Below are positions 40,573-48,786 of a stretch of 64,000 nucleotides of DNA, piece after piece. Origin of the DNA: CAYRJD01 sp965247395 (lineage in GTDB: Bacteria; Actinomycetota; Acidimicrobiia; Acidimicrobiales; Poriferisodalaceae); contig OZ252012.1 in NCBI GenBank assembly GCA_965247395.1, forward strand, positions 1-64,000, written 5' to 3'. The translations under genes were made by a program, and so were the position numbers. Position 1 is the stretch's first letter. Each line of letters opens with the position of its first letter. The notes beneath the pieces are model-generated. The model did no database searches and had not been told where the DNA came from. It worked only from the letters and a program-made list of their open reading frames with translations.

Positions 40573-41538
40573 ATGGCACTCAACAAGATTTTGATATTCG
40601 CTGAAGGTGGCGCAGATGGCCCTTCGACACTCACTTTGGAGATGGCAACCAAGGCTCGTGCGCTGGCCGGATCCGTGGAAGCGTTCACCGTTGGTCACGG
40701 CCAAGAGATGGCAGAGGCCTTAGGTGCCCATGGAGTAACGGTGGTTCACGATGCTGGTGCTGTCGGGGAGCGGTTGGTTGGCCCGCACGCAGCGGTTGCA
40801 TTGCAGGCTCACTTGGTAGCCGAGAGCGCCGATGCGGTGTTCTTCGGCCAAACCACAGACGGGCGTGATACCGCAGCCAGGCTGTCTGTGCTGCTGGATC
40901 AGCCGGTAATGACTAACAACGTGGGAGCAGAGCTGTCGGGTGACGGCAAGCTGGTGGTGGAAGAGCCGATCTTCGGCGGTGTGAAGAATATCTTCACACA
41001 GTGGGAGTCGGACGGGACAGCGATTGCGCTGTTCAGGCCAAAGAGCTTTGAAGCCGAGCCAAGCGGTGGGGGAGCAGCCGAGGTGCGTAGCGCTGCTACT
41101 GCCGACGCCGGTGTGGCTGGCAGCGCTGTGGTTACCGGGCGACACGAAGAAGAGCGCTCCGGACCTCAGCTGGACGATGCCGCAGTGGTGGTGTCGGGTG
41201 GACGTGGTTTGGGCAGCCCAGAGGCTTATGCGATGGTTGAAGAGTTGGCGGGCCTGTTGGGTGCGGCCGCGGGTGCGTCCAGAGCGATAGTGGACGCCGG
41301 TTGGGTGCCGTATTCCATGCAGGTTGGCCAGACCGGCAAGGTCGTGAAGCCGAGCGTGTACATAGCGTGCGGCATTTCGGGGGCGACTCAGCACTTGGTG
41401 GGGATGAAGGGCTCGAAGAACATTATTGCTATCAACAAGGATGCAGAGGCGCCGATATTCGGTGTTTCAGACCTCGGCATCGTGGGTGATGTGCATAAGG
41501 TGCTGCCAGCGTTGATTGAGGCGCTAAAGGCGCGATAG
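40573..41538 (+). CDS. etfA: Electron transfer flavoprotein subunit alpha
   Basis: EtfA (321 residues). The C-terminal FAD domain is clear: VVSGGRGLGSPEAYAMVEEL, GASRAIVDAGWVPYSMQVGQ, TGKVVKPSVYIACGISGATQ and GSKNIIAINKDAEAPIF. A short Ala/Gly linker separates it from the N-terminal domain. The 78-base spacer from etfB contains repeated ACTTAGACA words. It is the last conserved housekeeping gene before the AT-rich nuclease cluster. Confidence 0.97.
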   Translation: MALNKILIFAEGGADGPSTLTLEMATKARALAGSVEAFTVGHGQEMAEALGAHGVTVVHDAGAVGERLVGPHAAVALQAHLVAESADAVFFGQTTDGRDTAARLSVLLDQPVMTNNVGAELSGDGKLVVEEPIFGGVKNIFTQWESDGTAIALFRPKSFEAEPSGGGAAEVRSAATADAGVAGSAVVTGRHEEERSGPQLDDAAVVVSGGRGLGSPEAYAMVEELAGLLGAAAGASRAIVDAGWVPYSMQVGQTGKVVKPSVYIACGISGATQHLVGMKGSKNIIAINKDAEAPIFGVSDLGIVGDVHKVLPALIEALKAR

Positions 41539-41615
41539 CCAGTATTCCCGCGAGTGGAGAGTGGCTGGGCTAACCTCAAGCGGCAGTTCGCCCCATCGTA
41601 GATAGGCCACTTCCC

Positions 41616-43268
41616 ATGTCACTTGAAGACACCATTCGTCGAATTGCCAGCGCCTCTTTGCCTGAAAATGAAGAAGTGGCAAAGTTTAGAGCGATCGGGC
41701 CGATCCTCGAAGACTTGGGCTGGGATGTTCGCGGTCTCAACGGTGACCTAGAAGTTGATTTCGAGAGGGCAGTTGGTCCTGGGAGAGGCGCTAAGCAAGC
41801 TGGTAGATCTGATATTGCTCTCATGAGGGTTGCTAAGGGTAAGAAGGAATGTGTCTGTCTTGTCGAAGCCAAGGCCCCGAAAGCTAAGTTAGAAGATCAC
41901 GTTGACCAGCTTGTTAACTATGCGTTTTATGAGGGCGTAGATATATGCGTGCTTACAAATTCGCGGGACTGGTGGTTGTATTTGCCGCGCGAGAAGGGAC
42001 CAGTTTCAGATCGGAAATTCGCGAGTTTGAAAATTGATGACTCTCCAGAGCGTGTAGCAGACGACTTAGAACTATTCCTTGGAAAAGAAAATGTGCTGAA
42101 CGGAATGGCTGAGGCTCAAGCAAAGGGAAGGCTTGAGGCGCTTAGAGATACTAATTCTTTGAATGCTGAATTACCAAACGTTTGGAACAAAATGGTAAGC
42201 GGTCCAGACCAGGACTTGGTTGAACTAATTACCCGAAAAACTTATACGCAAATTGGCCTCAGCCCATCCCTCGAACAAATCAAAGCTTTTTTGCAGGGAG
42301 AGCCGCTCCCAAATTTGCCTGGTGAGAGCCTTAACAAAAGCAATAGCCCGCAGGGCAAGCCAAGGGAAAATAGGGTAGCTAAACCAAAACCACAGCAAGA
42401 TGGACAGAGTTCAAAGAATAAGCCCGTTAAACCTAGCTACATAGTTTTATTTGGTAAGCAACATTCGGTCAAATCACACATAGATATATTATTCAAGGTG
42501 GTGGAAACTTTGCATGGCATGTATAAGCCAAGGCTACTTGAAATACTGTCCGCTAATTGGGATAGCAGGAATCTGTATATTTCCGATATAAGGGAAGGTA
42601 GCCACTTTAAAACTCGCGACACTATTCCATATTGGATTAACTGCCATGCAAGTGCTTCTGATGCCTGGTGGAGGTCTCGCAAACTACTGGAGGAAACAGG
42701 CAATAACGCTAGCGATCTAAAAGTATTTAGTGAGCATGAGCGAGAGCTTGATGTCGAAGGCCATCGGGTTCTACTAAAGTCTGCCAAGGCCGGTCCTGCC
42801 CTGGACTCAAAACATAAACCTAGTAATAAGCCGGCTCTTAAACCAGAGTCTCAGCCAGGTGGGCAGAGTCCAAGGGGTAAGTCTAGTAAACCTGACTACA
42901 TAGTTCTATTTAGTGAACGGCATTCTGTAAAAACATACAAAGATATACTATTCAAAGTGGTAGAAATTTTGCATAACCTACACGGGCCAAGACTGCTTGA
43001 GATCTTGCATGAGAATTGGGATAATGTGAGCTGGCTTATTTCCCATAGAAAAGAAAACGAGCGGTTTGAAAAACGCGATAATATTCCATATCATCTTAGC
43101 TCTCATGGTAATTCTATAACTATGTTATGGAGATCTCGTAAGCTGCTGGAAGAAACCGGCTACAAAGGTGGTGATCTAAAAGTATTCGATGAGCATGGAC
43201 AAGAGATTGATACCAAGGGCAGTCTAGTTCTCCCAAAATCTGGCAACGATCCATCCCCTCACAGATAG
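41616..43268 (+). CDS. HsdR_N-like PD-(D/E)XK protein with two C-terminal modules (paralogue A)
   Basis: Protein of 550 residues, first of four tandem paralogues. Residues 1-165 resemble the N-terminal nuclease domain of type I restriction subunit R: E19/E20 (LPENEE), ILEDLGWDV, Asp66 (RSDIAL), Glu84-x-Lys86 (CLVEAKAP), Gln98 and VLTNSRDWWLYLPREK. Residues 166-225 are helical. Two modules of about 110 residues follow, 273-387 (PSYIVLFGKQHSV to LLEETGNNASDLKVF) and 426-540 (PDYIVLFSERHSV to LLEETGYKGGDLKVF), separated by Lys/Pro/Gln/Ser linkers. The active-site triad is complete. No helicase domain. GATAGG stands 15 bases before ATG. A DNA nuclease role is inferred from the fold; the modules are not recognised. 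Confidence 0.8.
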   Translation: MSLEDTIRRIASASLPENEEVAKFRAIGPILEDLGWDVRGLNGDLEVDFERAVGPGRGAKQAGRSDIALMRVAKGKKECVCLVEAKAPKAKLEDHVDQLVNYAFYEGVDICVLTNSRDWWLYLPREKGPVSDRKFASLKIDDSPERVADDLELFLGKENVLNGMAEAQAKGRLEALRDTNSLNAELPNVWNKMVSGPDQDLVELITRKTYTQIGLSPSLEQIKAFLQGEPLPNLPGESLNKSNSPQGKPRENRVAKPKPQQDGQSSKNKPVKPSYIVLFGKQHSVKSHIDILFKVVETLHGMYKPRLLEILSANWDSRNLYISDIREGSHFKTRDTIPYWINCHASASDAWWRSRKLLEETGNNASDLKVFSEHERELDVEGHRVLLKSAKAGPALDSKHKPSNKPALKPESQPGGQSPRGKSSKPDYIVLFSERHSVKTYKDILFKVVEILHNLHGPRLLEILHENWDNVSWLISHRKENERFEKRDNIPYHLSSHGNSITMLWRSRKLLEETGYKGGDLKVFDEHGQEIDTKGSLVLPKSGNDPSPHR

Positions 43269-44189
43269 GCCACTCCCTATGCCGCTTGAAGACACCATTC
43301 GTCGAATTGCCAACGCCTCTTTGCCTGCAAATGAAGAAGAAGCAAAGTTTCAAGCGATAGGTCCAATCCTCGAAGACTTGGGCTGGGATTTTAGTAATAT
43401 CAACGGTGACCGAGAAGTCGAATTCGAGAGGGCAGTTGGTCCTGGGAAAGGTGCCAAGCAAGTTGGTAGAGCCGATATTGCTCTCATGAGGGTTAAGGGC
43501 CAGAGGGAATGTGTTTGTCTTGTCGAAGCCAAGGCCCCCAAAGCTAAGTTAGAAGATCACGTTGACCAGCTTGTTGAGTATGCGTTTCATGAGGGCGCAG
43601 ATATATGTGTGCTTACAAATTCGCGGGACTGGTGGTTGTATTTACCGCGCGAGAAGGGACAGATTTCAGGGAAGAAATTCGCGAGTTTGAAAATTGATGA
43701 CTCTTCAGACCAGGTAGCTGGCGACCTAGAACGATTCTTAGGAAAAGAAAATCTTATAAAGGGGGAGGCAGAGGTTCAAGCAAAGGTAAGGCTTAAGGCG
43801 CTTAAAAATGCTAATTCCTTGACTACTGAACTACCAGTTGTTTGGGATAAAATGAAAAGTGACCCTGACCAGGGCTTGGTTGAACTAATTTCCCGAAGAG
43901 TTTCTGACAAGATTGGCCTCAGCCCAGACCCGAAGCAAGTCAAAGCTCTGTTGCACGGAGAATCAATTCCAAATGTACCTAACGCTCGTAATGAGCAAAA
44001 GCATAGACCGATAAATAGGTTAGCTTCTATTATAAACCCGCAGCCAGGTAGGCAGAATTCAAGGAATAAGTTCAGTAGACCTAGTTATCTAACTCTTTTT
44101 GGTGAGCAGCATTCTGTAAAAACATACAAAGATATACTATTCAAAGTGGTAGAAGCTTTGCATAACCTACACGGACCAAGACTGCTTGA
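42921..44189 (+). repeat. Near-identical 80-bp tracts in modules of paralogues A and B
   Basis: Bases 42921-43000 (second module of A) and 44110-44189 (module of B) agree at 77 of 80 positions by hand comparison, including 45 consecutive identical bases at the start. The 5' ends of the two genes (41616 onward and 43279 onward) are also very similar. This level of identity points to recent duplication or gene conversion. Confidence 0.88.
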
Positions 44190-44409
44190 AATATTGTCCG
44201 TGAACTGGAAAAACAGGCATTTGCATATTTCTGACATACAAGAGACTGATCGTTTTACAACCCGCGATTCTATTCCGTATTGGATTTATACTAATGTGGG
44301 TGTTACCACGGTGTTGAAGAATTCTCGGAAACTACTGGAAGAAGCAGGTCATCATGCTACCGATCTAAGAGTGTTTGATGAACATGGGCAAGAACTTGGT
44401 ACTGCTTAA
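43279..44409 (+). CDS. HsdR_N-like PD-(D/E)XK protein with one module (paralogue B, 3'-truncated)
   Basis: Protein of 376 residues, closely related to paralogue A over the nuclease domain at both protein and DNA level. The triad is Asp66 (RADIAL), Glu83 and Lys85 (CLVEAKAP). One module occupies residues 268-376 (PSYLTLFGEQHSV to LLEEAGHHATDLRVF). Compared with A, the reading frame ends early: after QELGTA the TAA at 44407-44409 is followed in the same frame by 18 codons matching the A tail (LLLTKSSNDSSHHR against LVLPKSGNDPSPHR) and the ancestral TAG at 44464-44466. The loss of 19 codons looks recent and probably mild. It starts 10 bases after A. Confidence 0.8.
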   Translation: MPLEDTIRRIANASLPANEEEAKFQAIGPILEDLGWDFSNINGDREVEFERAVGPGKGAKQVGRADIALMRVKGQRECVCLVEAKAPKAKLEDHVDQLVEYAFHEGADICVLTNSRDWWLYLPREKGQISGKKFASLKIDDSSDQVAGDLERFLGKENLIKGEAEVQAKVRLKALKNANSLTTELPVVWDKMKSDPDQGLVELISRRVSDKIGLSPDPKQVKALLHGESIPNVPNARNEQKHRPINRLASIINPQPGRQNSRNKFSRPSYLTLFGEQHSVKTYKDILFKVVEALHNLHGPRLLEILSVNWKNRHLHISDIQETDRFTTRDSIPYWIYTNVGVTTVLKNSRKLLEEAGHHATDLRVFDEHGQELGTA

Positions 44410-44466
44410 TACAAAAGTCATCTGCTTCTAACAAAATCCAGTAACGATTCGTCCCACCACAGATAG
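44410..44466 (+). pseudogene. Untranslated remnant of the paralogue B C-terminus
   Basis: Eighteen codons in frame with paralogue B after its TAA stop, ending at TAG 44464-44466. They align with the last residues of paralogue A (TKSSNDSSHHR against PKSGNDPSPHR). They show that B once ended at the same place relative to the following gene as A does. Confidence 0.75.
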
Positions 44467-44476
44467 GTAATTTCTC

Positions 44477-46408
44477 ATGTCACTTGAAGAAACAGTTAAC
44501 CGACTTGTAGATCGCTTTGCTGAAAATGATCTTCCACGTAACGAAGAAGAAGCAAAAAACCAGGTCATAATCCCGGTACTGGAAGAGCTGGGTTGGGATG
44601 TTTACAACAAGCGTGGAACTTCAGAGGTCGAATACGAGCGACCTGTGAGACATAGTAAGGCTGCTAATCCAGATCGTGTTGATATAGCGCTCCATAATGT
44701 AGAGAAAAGAAAACCAGAATGTGTTTGTCTTGTCGAAGCTAAAGCCCCAGGAAGGAATCTGGGAGATCACGTGAGACAGCTTTATCTGTATGCCATGCAA
44801 GAAGCTGCTGACTTATGTGTGCTTACAAATGCAAGAGAATGGTGGTTCTACCTTCCTCGTGAAAAAGCAGAAGATCGAAGATTTGCCCGGATCAACTTTG
44901 CTGAAGACAATCCAGATCAGATAATAAGTGAGCTGGAACAGTTTTTAGGGAGAGAAAATGTTCTGGATGGAACGGCTGAGGACCAAGCTAGGGAAAAGAT
45001 TAAGGAGCTTGAAGATGCTAATTTCCTAAATGAAGAATTACCAGATATCTGGGATGAGATGCAAAGTGACCCAAACCAAGATTTGGTTGAACTAATTGTT
45101 CGAGAAACCTATGCAGAAATTGGCCTAATCCCGTCTCTTGAACTGGTCAAGGCTTTACTGCGCGGAGAATCACTTCTAAATACGTTTAGCACTCGTGATG
45201 AACCAAAGCCTAAACCAGGGAATAAGCCAACACCTAACCTAAACTCACAACCAAATGGACAGAGTCCGGGTGGTAAATCAACTAAACCTAGCTATATAAT
45301 TCTATTTGGTAAACGACATTCTGTAGAAAGGTACAAAGATATATTATTTAAAGTAGTGGAAGCTTTGCATAACCGATACGAACCAAGGCTACTTGAGATG
45401 TTATCTGAGAACTGGGATGATGCAGGCTGGCTTATTTCAAGTATAAAGGAAGATAGAAAGTTTGAAACTCGCGATAACATTTCCTACTGGGTTAACTCTC
45501 GCGGTAATGCTATAACTATGTTATGGAAATCTCGTAAACTGTTGGAAGAAGCTGGTAGCGAAGCTAGTGATCTGAAAGTATTCGATGAGCATGGGCAAGA
45601 GATTGCTACTAGGGGCAGTCTAGTTCTCCCAATCTCAGATAGCGATTCACTCCAAGAAGATGAGCAGACAGAGTCTGTGAAGCGCAGACGCGGTCGTGTC
45701 CCAACATCATTCACATTATTTGGGCAAACTCATCATTCAAGACCCAAAAGAGCCTTTCCAATTGACTTGATGAAGTTACTTTGGGATAAGCGCTCTGAGG
45801 GTTTTGAAAAGCTAGAAACGCTAAGCATTGGAAAATATTTCTCAAGCACAATTGAAGAGATAGAAAGCCCATCTCAGATTGGAGACTCAAGCTTCTATTT
45901 GGAAAGGAATAGAAATGCAATTCATCTATTAGAGGCTGCATATTTCTTGCTAGAAGCTCTTGGCTATAAGCACAGCGATCTTACTATTGAATACCATGAT
46001 GGGGTGTTTGGACCAGGCACAAAGCTTATCCCAGGTAATGAGGATATCGAGATTAAGGGGCGAGCGCCTAGACCGATTTCATTTGTACTGCTTGGTGAGG
46101 TGACATCAACAAGCTCGCACTCCCATATTGCGCGGAGTGTTTATGACACTATGTTTAAAACACATGGTGATCGCTTCGGCGAGATTGAGAACCATCCCAA
46201 GAATCGTCGAACAATTGTTTCGCAAACGCCGGAAGAGCTTGATAACCCTCGCTCTATTGGGGACTCCGGCTACTACGTTACCGATGACCTGTTTTCAACT
46301 CTGAAAGGCAAGAATCGAAGACTCTTGGTATGCCATCTAGTACTCAGAGCGCTTGATTATTCCGAGGATGACTTGGAGATTCACCCTGATCCGGAGCCGC
46401 AGGACTAA
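44477..46408 (+). CDS. HsdR_N-like PD-(D/E)XK protein with three modules (paralogue C, chimeric)
   Basis: Protein of 643 residues. The nuclease domain has Asp69 (RVDIAL), Glu87 and Lys89 (CLVEAKAP) and VLTNAREWWFYLPREK. One A/B-type module lies at residues 271-385 (PSYIILFGKRHSV to GSLVLP). Two modules of the paralogue D type follow, about 408-505 (PTSFTLFGQTHHS to ALGYKHSDLTIEY) and 531-637 (PISFVLLGEVTST to ALDYSEDDLEIHP). C therefore joins the A/B architecture to the D tail. DNA at 46064-46167 matches D at 47675-47778 with 4 differences in 104. The start has the same GATAGG 15 bases upstream as A and B. Confidence 0.8.
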   Translation: MSLEETVNRLVDRFAENDLPRNEEEAKNQVIIPVLEELGWDVYNKRGTSEVEYERPVRHSKAANPDRVDIALHNVEKRKPECVCLVEAKAPGRNLGDHVRQLYLYAMQEAADLCVLTNAREWWFYLPREKAEDRRFARINFAEDNPDQIISELEQFLGRENVLDGTAEDQAREKIKELEDANFLNEELPDIWDEMQSDPNQDLVELIVRETYAEIGLIPSLELVKALLRGESLLNTFSTRDEPKPKPGNKPTPNLNSQPNGQSPGGKSTKPSYIILFGKRHSVERYKDILFKVVEALHNRYEPRLLEMLSENWDDAGWLISSIKEDRKFETRDNISYWVNSRGNAITMLWKSRKLLEEAGSEASDLKVFDEHGQEIATRGSLVLPISDSDSLQEDEQTESVKRRRGRVPTSFTLFGQTHHSRPKRAFPIDLMKLLWDKRSEGFEKLETLSIGKYFSSTIEEIESPSQIGDSSFYLERNRNAIHLLEAAYFLLEALGYKHSDLTIEYHDGVFGPGTKLIPGNEDIEIKGRAPRPISFVLLGEVTSTSSHSHIARSVYDTMFKTHGDRFGEIENHPKNRRTIVSQTPEELDNPRSIGDSGYYVTDDLFSTLKGKNRRLLVCHLVLRALDYSEDDLEIHPDPEPQD

Positions 46409-47778
46409 ACCAGTAATGGCCACGTGAGTACTTGCATAACTTAACTCTCTTGATTTGGTAATGCCCTTCTAATGGCTTCTGGACCCTCGGAACTACTTAA
46501 GGTTATCCAGGGTATTGTTGCACACCCGTTACCGCGTGAAACATTAGAAAAAGATGTGTATGACCCCGTCATATTTCCAATTCTCAGAGCGCTTGGATGG
46601 GATGTGGACAACGAAGATGGTCTTGATGAGGTCAGCCTGGAATCGGGCATGCATACTCCCACCGAAGCTGGTGGCACAACTAGGAGAGCGGATGTCGAGC
46701 TTTACAAGACAAAGGGCATTAGAGAAAGCGTGGCCCTGATTGAGGTAAAGAGACCTGCAATTGATCTGAGCGACAAAATTGGAGATCAGCTTCATGACTA
46801 TTACACACGTGTGGGTGGTGTTGATCTGTGCGTCTTGACAAACGCACACGTCTACTGGCTTTACTATCCGAGGGGCCGCGGTAAATGGAAAACAAGAAAG
46901 TTTATGGAAATTGACCTGCTGGAAATGGATCCAGAAGATTCAGCTACTGAACTTCAGATGTTTCTTGGGAAAAATAACCTAACCGGGCAAGAATCAGCAA
47001 GACGTGCGGAAAGGGCATTAAGAATGGCAAAAACTGAAAGCTACCTAGAAAGCGAACTACCAAGAGTCTGGAGCGACATACTCCGTAACTCCGGGGATGC
47101 GCATGACAAAGTTTTACGAGCACTAAGCGAAATAATTCAAGAAGAGCATGGCATTGCGCAGGTCGATGAACTCCTTGACGAATTTCTTCGAGACCAAGGT
47201 GATCTAGGCACACTTCGGCTGGGGCGAAAGCGTGAAACGGCTTCGGACTCAACAAGCGACCCACAGGCAGAGTCTACTAGCCGTAAACGTGGTCCTATTC
47301 CAACATCATTCACATTACTTGGGCAAACACATCAATCAAAATCTAGGGCAGCAGTTCCTGTAGACATGATGAAACTACTTTGGGCTGATCGCTCTGGAGG
47401 GGAGAGAGCTGATTTTGAAAAGCTAAAAACGCTAAGCCTTGGAAAATATTTCTCAAGCACGATTGAAGAGCTTGATTCAGCATCTCAAATTGGCGATTCA
47501 GACTTCTATTTAGAAAAAAACCGTGATGCAATTGACCTGCTAAAGGCGGCCTATTTCTTACTAAAAGCTCTTGGCTATGAGCACAGTGATCTTGCTATTG
47601 AATACCCCGACGGAATTGTCGGACCAGGCTCAAAGCTTGTTCCGGGCGATGAAGATATTGAGGTTGAGGTCCCAGCGCCTAGACCGATTTCATTTGTGCT
47701 GCTTGGTGAGATGACATCAACAAGCTCGCACTCCCATATTGCGCAGAGTGTTTATGACACTATGTTTAAAGCACATGG
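46064..47778 (+). repeat. Near-identical 104-bp tracts in the last modules of paralogues C and D
   Basis: Bases 46064-46167 in C and 47675-47778 in D differ at 4 of 104 positions by hand comparison, all A/G changes. The tract encodes the start of the final module, APRPISFVLLGE onward. It supports recent exchange of module DNA between the two genes. Confidence 0.88.
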
Positions 47779-48022
47779 CGATCGTTTCGCCGAGATTGAG
47801 AACCATCCTGAAAATCGTCGGGCGATTGTTTCGCAAACGCCCGACGAGCTTGCATCACCTCGTGCTATCGGAGACTCTGGCTACTACCTTGACGCCAACC
47901 TGTTTTCTTCAATGAAAAAGAGTCTCGATGGGAGACTCTGGACGTGCCATCAGTTGCTTGGAGAGCTTGGTTATTCCGAGGATGACTTCGAGATTCACCC
48001 CGAACCAGAACCGCAGGGCTAA
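46472..48022 (+). CDS. HsdR_N-like PD-(D/E)XK protein with two modules (paralogue D)
   Basis: Protein of 516 residues with the most diverged nuclease domain: ILRALGWDVDNEDGLDEV, Asp74 (RRADVEL), Glu91 and Lys93 (ALIEVKRPAIDL), QLHDYYTRVGGVDLCVLTNA. The HsdR_N-like triad is kept. A helical region is followed by two modules, residues about 276-378 (PTSFTLLGQTHQS to ALGYEHSDLAIEY) and 405-511 (PISFVLLGEMTST to ELGYSEDDFEIHP), nearly the same as the last two of paralogue C. The start region differs from A-C (no GATAGG box). The stop overlaps the stop of the opposing SCO1664-family gene by 4 bases. Confidence 0.8.
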   Translation: MASGPSELLKVIQGIVAHPLPRETLEKDVYDPVIFPILRALGWDVDNEDGLDEVSLESGMHTPTEAGGTTRRADVELYKTKGIRESVALIEVKRPAIDLSDKIGDQLHDYYTRVGGVDLCVLTNAHVYWLYYPRGRGKWKTRKFMEIDLLEMDPEDSATELQMFLGKNNLTGQESARRAERALRMAKTESYLESELPRVWSDILRNSGDAHDKVLRALSEIIQEEHGIAQVDELLDEFLRDQGDLGTLRLGRKRETASDSTSDPQAESTSRKRGPIPTSFTLLGQTHQSKSRAAVPVDMMKLLWADRSGGERADFEKLKTLSLGKYFSSTIEELDSASQIGDSDFYLEKNRDAIDLLKAAYFLLKALGYEHSDLAIEYPDGIVGPGSKLVPGDEDIEVEVPAPRPISFVLLGEMTSTSSHSHIAQSVYDTMFKAHGDRFAEIENHPENRRAIVSQTPDELASPRAIGDSGYYLDANLFSSMKKSLDGRLWTCHQLLGELGYSEDDFEIHPEPEPQG

Positions 48023-48780
48023 ACCAGCGGCCAGGGCCAGCGCCGACCGCTTTCGTCAACCGGGAAGCGCTCTAGGTCGGCTAGTTGCCTGGCCCGCTCT
48101 CGTGTCGCCTCAATCTCGGGCGAACTCAACCAGTGCTCAAGCCGTTTCAAAGGCTCGGTGCTGATCTTCTGCAGATCCTCAAGCATCGCATCGGTTAGCT
48201 GCTCGCCTGAGAAATCCCAGATCACCGTCCGCAGTTTGAAATCTTCCGAAAAGCACAGCCCTTGGTCGATGCCGTAGATCTCATCCCAGTTCGACAACAA
48301 GCAATGCCCCGCCTTGCGGTCGGTGTTGTTGGCGACGAGATCAAACAGGCAGATCTTGCGCAAGGTGTCGTGATGCTCCTCGTGCTCTATTAGTTCAAAG
48401 TAGTGCTGCGAAAAATCTGAATCGATGAAGAACTGCAGCGAGCCGATGCCGTGCGGACCATCTCGCTCGATGGTTGGAGGGATGAAGCCCCAGCCCATCA
48501 GGTCGCTTAGCTCAAATGCGGCTATCTCACGCCGGTAAAGCCCATCAGGGAAGTCCCACAACGGGCGCTCACCCTTTGCTGGCTTGTAGATGCCAGCCGC
48601 AGCAACCTCGCCCTCAGCGTTTTTAATTCCAACCAAAAAAGTGGAGTTGCTCGCCCCTGGCATGCGAGCAACCAGATTTAACTCACCAGTTTTGAGTAAC
48701 TCAAGCGCATTGTCGTATGTGAACTTCTGCGCCCGCTCGTTGCCTTCGCTCTTCGTCGTGTCAGGCTCGCCGGGAGGCAT
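48019..48780 (-). CDS. SCO1664 family protein (phosphatidylinositol-kinase-like fold)
   Basis: Protein of 253 residues in the actinobacterial SCO1664 family, distantly related to PI3/4-kinases. Features are ARMPGASNSTFLVGI, AAGIYKPAKGERPLWDFPDGL (split at YKPAKGERPLWDFPDG) with a probable ATP-binding Lys, LYRREIAAFELSDLMGW, CLFDLVANNTDRKAGHCLL with the catalytic-type Asp-Asn pattern, and IYGIDQGLCFSEDFKLRTVIW (split at YGIDQGLCF). The biochemical activity is unproven. It forms a conserved actinobacterial gene set with DUF3090 and the MSMEG_4193-type phosphomutase upstream. The ends of this gene and paralogue D overlap by 4 bases. Confidence 0.88.
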   Translation of the reverse strand: MPPGEPDTTKSEGNERAQKFTYDNALELLKTGELNLVARMPGASNSTFLVGIKNAEGEVAAAGIYKPAKGERPLWDFPDGLYRREIAAFELSDLMGWGFIPPTIERDGPHGIGSLQFFIDSDFSQHYFELIEHEEHHDTLRKICLFDLVANNTDRKAGHCLLSNWDEIYGIDQGLCFSEDFKLRTVIWDFSGEQLTDAMLEDLQKISTEPLKRLEHWLSSPEIEATRERARQLADLERFPVDESGRRWPWPLV

Positions 48781-48786
48781 CCAGGC

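Noticed and set aside
41616..48022. A conventional type I restriction-modification locus
   Set aside because: No SNF2/DEAD helicase motifs, no N6-adenine methylase motif and no HsdS-like gene occur in or near the block.
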